This document shows positions 58,795 to 64,000 of a DNA stretch of 64,000 bases, piece by piece; position 1 is the stretch's first letter; every line of letters begins with the position of its first letter. The notes beneath the pieces are model-generated. The model did no database searches. It saw nothing but the letters and a program-made list of their open reading frames with translations, and was not told the DNA's origin. Origin of the DNA: Heterostelium album PN500 (taxonomy: Eukaryota; Evosea; Eumycetozoa; Acytosteliales; Acytosteliaceae); assembly GCF_000004825.1 (NCBI RefSeq), contig NW_008805075.1:745788-809787 (forward strand), written 5' to 3'. The position numbers and the translations under genes were made by a program.

Positions 58795-58936
58795 AGTGTG
58801 GATAATTGTAATAAATAAATATTAACTTTAGTATTTTTTGGAAAATTAAATCTAATGATATTGCTAGTAATTTTGTATTGATTTATTTTAACCTTTTCTT
58901 ATTTCATCCAATGTGTTTAACAAAGTTGCTGTTGTT

Positions 58937-60450
58937 TTATTCTTCTTTGTTGTGTCTAATTTTGGATTTCATTTTGTTTATATTAAAGTTAAGCATCATA
59001 TCTGTAGAAGGTATAATTCGATCGAAATCGTTTTCAGTATACTGAACCGGATTATGACCTTGAAGCATTACCCAGTGTACTTTATCTTGCAAGATATCAT
59101 AGATATCATATACCATAGTGTTCTCTTTCCAAGTTGGAATATATAATAGAGATAAACACAATGACACAAATCTCGTTGTTGGGTATTTATAGAAGTTATT
59201 AATGATTAAATATAATCCAGTGGTTGCCAATGATTGATTTAAATTCTAAAATATAAAAATAAAGATAATAATTAGTCTTCAAGTCTTAATCTTTGAATTT
59301 ACAATAAAGCGCTTTGAAACAACTTACACCTGAACGTTTATAATTGTATAATAAAATAGTTGCTGGACTTAATAAAGTGAAGAATAAAGATCGCAACTTG
59401 TGTCCTAATAATACTCGACGTGTAATGATTTGATTGTTATCTACTGGATTGAATGGGATCGATGAGTATGGTGCTGCAGAGGCTAGAGCATTTATAGATG
59501 ATATCTCATCCTCTCTTCCTGGATAGAGACAGGTAACATAGAACTGAATGAGAGGAAGACCATTGGCATCGATAATGGTTTGTATATTGCTTTTGGAAAG
59601 TGCGAATCTAGAAAGTATAATAGTACACATTCTACGAACACCAAAAGTTACCTTTGGATTGGTACCGAGTGATACTACATTTCTAATAACTTCAATAGGT
59701 GCATTTTTATCTAAAAAAAGAAGATATGGTATTATAAATATTAGACTTTTATAGCATACGATATAGTAGTCAACTTACAATCTTCTGTTAAAAATGAAAA
59801 TATTCTTGTTAGAGATTCTCTTAGATTGAGAAGTTTTAGGATATCTGTAGGACACTTGTGCATATCCATATAGAAATAGACAGCGTAAAGTGGAATTGAT
59901 TTTCCTTGTGAAGCTTGGAGTGATTTCTCTCTGATCAATTCATCGATGTTGGCTATGCAGTAGACCACTTTATTGTAGATCTCTGGCAATTGGAACAACT
60001 TTCTATACTCTGGTATATCTTGAATCAAATTAATGAATAATTGAACTCTTTCATTGCTATAGTAGAGCGATGACAACTTGGTACCATCGATTTCATTCTT
60101 TGGTGCTGAAGCATCATCTAGCAGATCCATTAATAGTTGATGTGATTCTTCATAGGTCATCCATCCCTTGATGTCTGTCTTTGGTTGAGGTTTATCTTTT
60201 AGAAAACCAACTATTAAATATATAATTAAAAATAAACATATTAGTGAAGGAATGAATATATATTAATCTATATTTTATAATATAAAGATAAATTACCACT
60301 TTCATATAGACCATAAGCAAAAAAGAAATAATCAAACCATGATATGTTCGAAATTCTATTAATCAAAAATTGTTTAGATGTACCAGTTGCTAATATGCTC
60401 AACAATTGTGATGATCCTTGTGCTATTATAGATTTGAAATCTGTTGCCAT
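58937..60450 (-). CDS. unknown dictyostelid protein, copy B (425 aa)
   Basis: Four exons: 60450..60297, 60210..59779, 59710..59328 and 59245..58937; exactly 426 codons including stop. Start MATDFKSIIAQGSSQLL. Paralogue of the gene at 1..1094, with the same first two intron positions and phases; the intron that splits the ANGL segment in copy A is absent here. Hydrophobic stretches (LRSLFFTLLSPATILL, RFVSLCLSLLYIP) could touch a membrane but are not clear transmembrane segments. No domain recognised. This copy shows what the missing end of copy A may look like: YTENDFDRIIPSTDMML near the C-terminus. Confidence 0.82.
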
Positions 60451-60641
60451 TTTATCTCTTTCAAAATGAAATTTATTATTATTAAAATAAAATAAAATAG
60501 GAATACTGATCAGATATTAAAAATCTGGATATTATTTTTGGAAATGGGCTTTTTTTTTTTGATCATTTTTCTGTGACACTTCACACAAGTTAACTAAATG
60601 CCCAATCTGAAGATTTAAAAGAGATAATAAAGTATTATTAT

Positions 60642-62171
60642 TTATTTTAATAAATTTTCGAAAACAATAATAGAATTTGTTGCGTTTGGATACTTTGAAA
60701 ACAATTCCTTTTTGATGGACTCTAATCTATCCTTTGAAAAAGAAATATTTTCAACCATCCATTGTACATTATTGCTGGAATCTTTGTTGAAAAGATGTTC
60801 AAAAATAATTTTGATAGATTCTATTGTCTGGAATTCGCTTCTATTTTCGTAGAGCCATTTTACCTTTGTTCGCTGATGTGATTTAATTCCGTTTCTCAAG
60901 ACTTTTTCGGTGAATGGTATATCCATATTCTTGTGGAGCCACCATAATATAGACATGTCTTTTAGTTTTGCTGCTAGTTCAACTCCAGCCTCTGTACAGC
61001 CTTCCGTTCTATTTTCATGTAACCATTTGACAACTTCAAAATGATTGTTTCTAATTGCTTTGTCCATTGTCTTTGCAGAGAAACCTTGCATTACGTTATG
61101 ATTTATATTCTCATGGAACCATTTCAAAACAGATAAATGGCCGTTGGAGGAAGCGCCATTAATTGCTCTCGCTGAAAAACCTTCAGTCCTATGTTCGTGA
61201 AGCCATATCAAAATTTCCAGGTGCCCATTCTCTGCAGCTTTGTTCATTGCAATCCTTGAGCATCCTTCAGTCCTATTGGAATGCAACCATTTCACAATTT
61301 CAGAGTGGCCGTTGCCAGCAGCTTTGTTCATCGATTTCAAAGTGCAACCTTCACTCCTATTGGAATGCAACCAAATCACACAATCGAAATGTCCGTTGGC
61401 AGCTGCACCGTTCATAGCCAAAGTGGATGTGCGATATCCACTCTTATTTTGGTGCAACCATTTCAGCGCTGTAAGATTACCTTCAGTCGCAGCGCTGTTC
61501 ATTGCTTTACTCTTGTTCCTCCTGCCCTTATTCAAGAATCTCAAAACGTCTTGTCTCTCCTCCACGCTCAAGTTGAAACTGGTCGGTCTTTTCATTGACA
61601 AGTGTTGTTCGAAGATTGCAACCGATTCACTGGCACTCTCTAGAAATGGATACAAATAGGTTTCCATCCTCGACAACTCTGACATTGTGAACTCCATGTT
61701 TTTCAGCACCCATTCTAGATTGACGTGATCGTTGACATCGAAAAGTGGAGCCATTATACTGACTATATTGAGCTTACGAATATCTTTCTGTCGGTTGACC
61801 AATAACCATCTTAATATCTCACTATCCTGGCTGAATGACTTCTTGTAACAATGATAAGTGACTGCTTCAGTACGGTTCTCATGTAACCATGTGAGCATCT
61901 GTTGATTACCATTGCGGATAGCCCAATACATTGGACTATAGATATAGATCTCTGCCTTTTCTCTGTATCTTTTAATCCAGTCATTTCCTTTCTTCAAAGA
62001 TACATCCTCTCTTTTTTCTTTTCTATTGTGTAACCATTGTAAAATACTGAAATTATTATATCGTGCAGCTGTTACACTGAATCTATAAAGATAGTCTTCA
62101 TTAACATATCTAAATATATATTTACATAAATATATATTCTTAAATATTTTTAAGAATATTTGTTTATCCAT
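60642..62171 (-). CDS. ankyrin-repeat protein, dictyostelid family (509 aa)
   Basis: Single exon, MDKQIFLKIFKNIYLCKYIF start. A very regular block lies at about residues 230-420, with units such as AAGNGHSEIVKWLHSNRTEGC, AAENGHLEILIWLHEHRTEG and AIRNNHFEVVKWLHENRTEGC. The arrangement and repeat consensus are the same as in 7320..9419, which suggests amplification of units within each gene. The first part is shorter than in the 640-residue relative. Intracellular; function unknown. Confidence 0.88.
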   Translation of the reverse strand: MDKQIFLKIFKNIYLCKYIFRYVNEDYLYRFSVTAARYNNFSILQWLHNRKEKREDVSLKKGNDWIKRYREKAEIYIYSPMYWAIRNGNQQMLTWLHENRTEAVTYHCYKKSFSQDSEILRWLLVNRQKDIRKLNIVSIMAPLFDVNDHVNLEWVLKNMEFTMSELSRMETYLYPFLESASESVAIFEQHLSMKRPTSFNLSVEERQDVLRFLNKGRRNKSKAMNSAATEGNLTALKWLHQNKSGYRTSTLAMNGAAANGHFDCVIWLHSNRSEGCTLKSMNKAAGNGHSEIVKWLHSNRTEGCSRIAMNKAAENGHLEILIWLHEHRTEGFSARAINGASSNGHLSVLKWFHENINHNVMQGFSAKTMDKAIRNNHFEVVKWLHENRTEGCTEAGVELAAKLKDMSILWWLHKNMDIPFTEKVLRNGIKSHQRTKVKWLYENRSEFQTIESIKIIFEHLFNKDSSNNVQWMVENISFSKDRLESIKKELFSKYPNATNSIIVFENLLK

Positions 62172-62560
62172 TATTAAAGGTGAACAAATATAAAATTTAA
62201 ATTATATCAATAAAATAGTATCATCACGATGAGAGAAACAATCATTTATTTTTCTCAAATATTTTTTCCAATAAAACCATAAAATATGTTATCGCGAGAT
62301 GGTGAACTTATTCTTTTTATCATCTAATTGATTTGTTACCTTTTTAATAATATTATAGGTAGATTTATAAATAAAACACACATCCTATGCAATCACTATT
62401 ATCTGTTACATGTAAAATTTAACTTTAAAATGAAACAGACTCTTTTTCATCATAGATATTTATTTTTCTTAGAAAAAGTTGTGCACAAAGCTTGAAAAAA
62501 AAAAAAAAAGGAATAATCCAAACAAAGACTTTTTTTTTATAGACAACATCATTAGTTTTA
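62172..62560. other. spacer between ankyrin and SET1 genes
   Basis: About 390 bp of AT-rich DNA with an A run at about 62495..62510; no gene. Confidence 0.5.
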
Positions 62561-64000
62561 TTAGTTCAATGTACCTCTACATTTAGCTGATTTACAGAGA
62601 CATGGAATCTTAACATCTTCAATAGGGAACTTATAGTCATATGTTATTTCCTCACCGATCATGATATCTCTCTTTGCATAGATTACAATCTTTTTCTGAT
62701 TTCCAGTTTGAATGATTTTTGCAATACAATTTGGCTGTTGTTGTTAATAGAATAGTTAGTAAACATGTTGGACCTTCGATCGAATCTATTAATTTAGTTA
62801 ACACTTACATCACAACAGTGATTGATGAATCTTGCAAGATTTCCTTTGAATGTAGCATCGATAATGGTGTCGTCGTCGATTCTAAAGAGGTAGCTGCTAC
62901 CGATACCTTTCTTGGTGTAACGTTTCTCACGCTCGTCTGCAACCTTTTGACGGATGACTTCACCGATATATTCGATAACCATATCTTTTGCGGTGATCGG
63001 TTCCAATGCAAACAAACCCCAGTCGTGAATGGCAGATCTTGAGAATTTGATCTTCTTCTTTCTCGAGGTCAGTACGATGTCGCCACCCATTCTGCTCTCG
63101 TAACGACTGCTTCTGGCCGATCTCGACAGATCCAGATCGATGCCGGCAGTAGTTCTTCGTACGGTAGTCGATTGCAGCTTTTTCTTTTTCTCGCTATACT
63201 TTGAGTATGGTTCTGTTCTTGCGGAACCAGATGGATTGACAGGCAGTTGACTTAATAGTTCATCTTCTTCCTCCTCTGCTTGTTGTTGTGCTTGCTCCGG
63301 TGTCAATTCGTCTTCTCCTCCAGCCTGGTTGATAACATAATCCATAAAGTATGCATCTTCTTCATCGGGAGCGAGTTGTGCCATAATTGCATCGTCTTGA
63401 AGTTGTTGTTGTTGTTGCTGTTGTTGTTGTTTCTTTGTTGACCTTGACGATTTGTTCTTACTCTCACGTTCAGCTCTAGAGGTAGATATCTTTTTCTTCT
63501 TTTTCAACTCTTGTTGTTGACGTTTCTTTCGTTCTTCCACCACCTCCAATCCATACAAATCCGACTCGGACATTGATTCCTCGGAATCATCATTGGCATG
63601 TACAGGTGAAGATAGTTCCAATTGATCTGTTGATGATTGTCTATTTCTTCTTGATCTGCTACTTGATGACTTTTCTTTCTTAACGGCTGTGGATTGTTGT
63701 TGTTGTTGTTGTTTGGATTTATGTCCACTACTACGTCTATCACGATTTCTTCTTGATCTCGAAGATGATATCTCTTGGTCGCTATCACTATCACCATGAT
63801 CTATAAATTGTCCTTCCTCCTCTTCATGCTTATCGTACTTATTTGAATGTTTCTTGAACGATGGCAAAGATCCAAAGTCAATCGACTTTTTAACTCCGCT
63901 CGTTTCCGCAGACATCGATGAGAACAGTGTGTTGTCTGACGAGTTGGCAAAGTCACGTGAAATCGATGCACCCGATGATGATAGCAGCTGTTGTTGTTGT
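62561..64000 (-). CDS. SET1-type histone H3K4 methyltransferase (C-terminal part; 5' end outside window)
   Basis: Two exons are visible: 64000..62809 (open to the window edge, so the start is not seen) and 62734..62561. Q- and S-rich linkers with RSRRNR motifs precede an N-SET-like region ([17 protein letters not shown]), then a complete SET domain: [45 protein letters not shown], the SAM/active-site motif [11 protein letters not shown] (over the intron), and ITYDYKFP. The post-SET zinc site [10 protein letters not shown] ends the protein. The sequence and the RSAIHDWGL form are those of SET1, the catalytic subunit of COMPASS, rather than SETD2 or EZH2. Methylates H3K4 in the nucleus. Confidence 0.9.

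Overview
The window is nuclear DNA of a social amoeba (dictyostelid). Intergenic DNA is very AT-rich. Introns are short and AT-rich with GTAAGT or GTATGT donors. Genes are closely packed, and many proteins carry glutamine, asparagine or acidic low-complexity runs. The gene content is typical of dictyostelids: F-box/FNIP leucine-repeat proteins, an expanded ankyrin family with a W-L-H-x-N-R-x-E-G-C repeat signature, a Sib (integrin-beta-like) adhesion receptor, and IPT/TIG-domain proteins. Coding GC is higher than I would expect for D. discoideum, so another dictyostelid group is likely. The species cannot be fixed from the sequence alone.

Layout. 1-12 kb is an accessory region on the minus strand. 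It holds a partial gene of unknown function, an ankyrin protein, a decayed FNIP copy followed by two intact F-box/FNIP genes in tandem, a large ankyrin protein, and a secreted MRH (mannose-6-phosphate-receptor homology) protein with a 33-bp coding minisatellite. 13.5-15.3 kb has a small orphan gene, an intron-containing tRNA-Tyr gene, and a degenerate Ty3/gypsy-type element 57 bp downstream of it. 15.8-30 kb is a conserved housekeeping block: a divergent chaperonin-like protein, an ELYS-like nucleoporin, the N-terminal methyltransferase NTMT1, CIAO1, the geranylgeranyltransferase-I beta subunit and a BTB-TLDc protein. 30-36 kb has another ankyrin gene, a truncated pseudogene and a gene-poor stretch. 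36-43.3 kb is the most unusual locus: a secreted protein of about 2,290 residues with a DNase II domain set between arrays of IPT/TIG domains. 43.7-45.3 kb has two broken genes. 45.4-51.6 kb has three nuclear genes: CD2BP2, Sas10/Utp3 and Nup35. 53-64 kb has the Sib receptor, a paralogue of the gene at the left edge, a fourth ankyrin gene and the 3' part of a SET1 H3K4 methyltransferase gene.

There is no operon logic here. Several pairs share a divergent promoter (ELYS/NTMT1, CIAO1/GGTase-I beta, CD2BP2/Sas10) and several converge. A recurring technical feature is single-base frame breaks inside otherwise well-preserved genes. Most are one base short in A or T runs, one is an extra C in a repeat, and one gene shows two extra-base breaks. 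These look more like homopolymer sequencing or assembly errors than gene decay, but for the DNase II fusion this needs checking before the gene is called intact. Exon coordinates were read by eye from splice signals and checked by frame arithmetic; a boundary could be off by a base or two.
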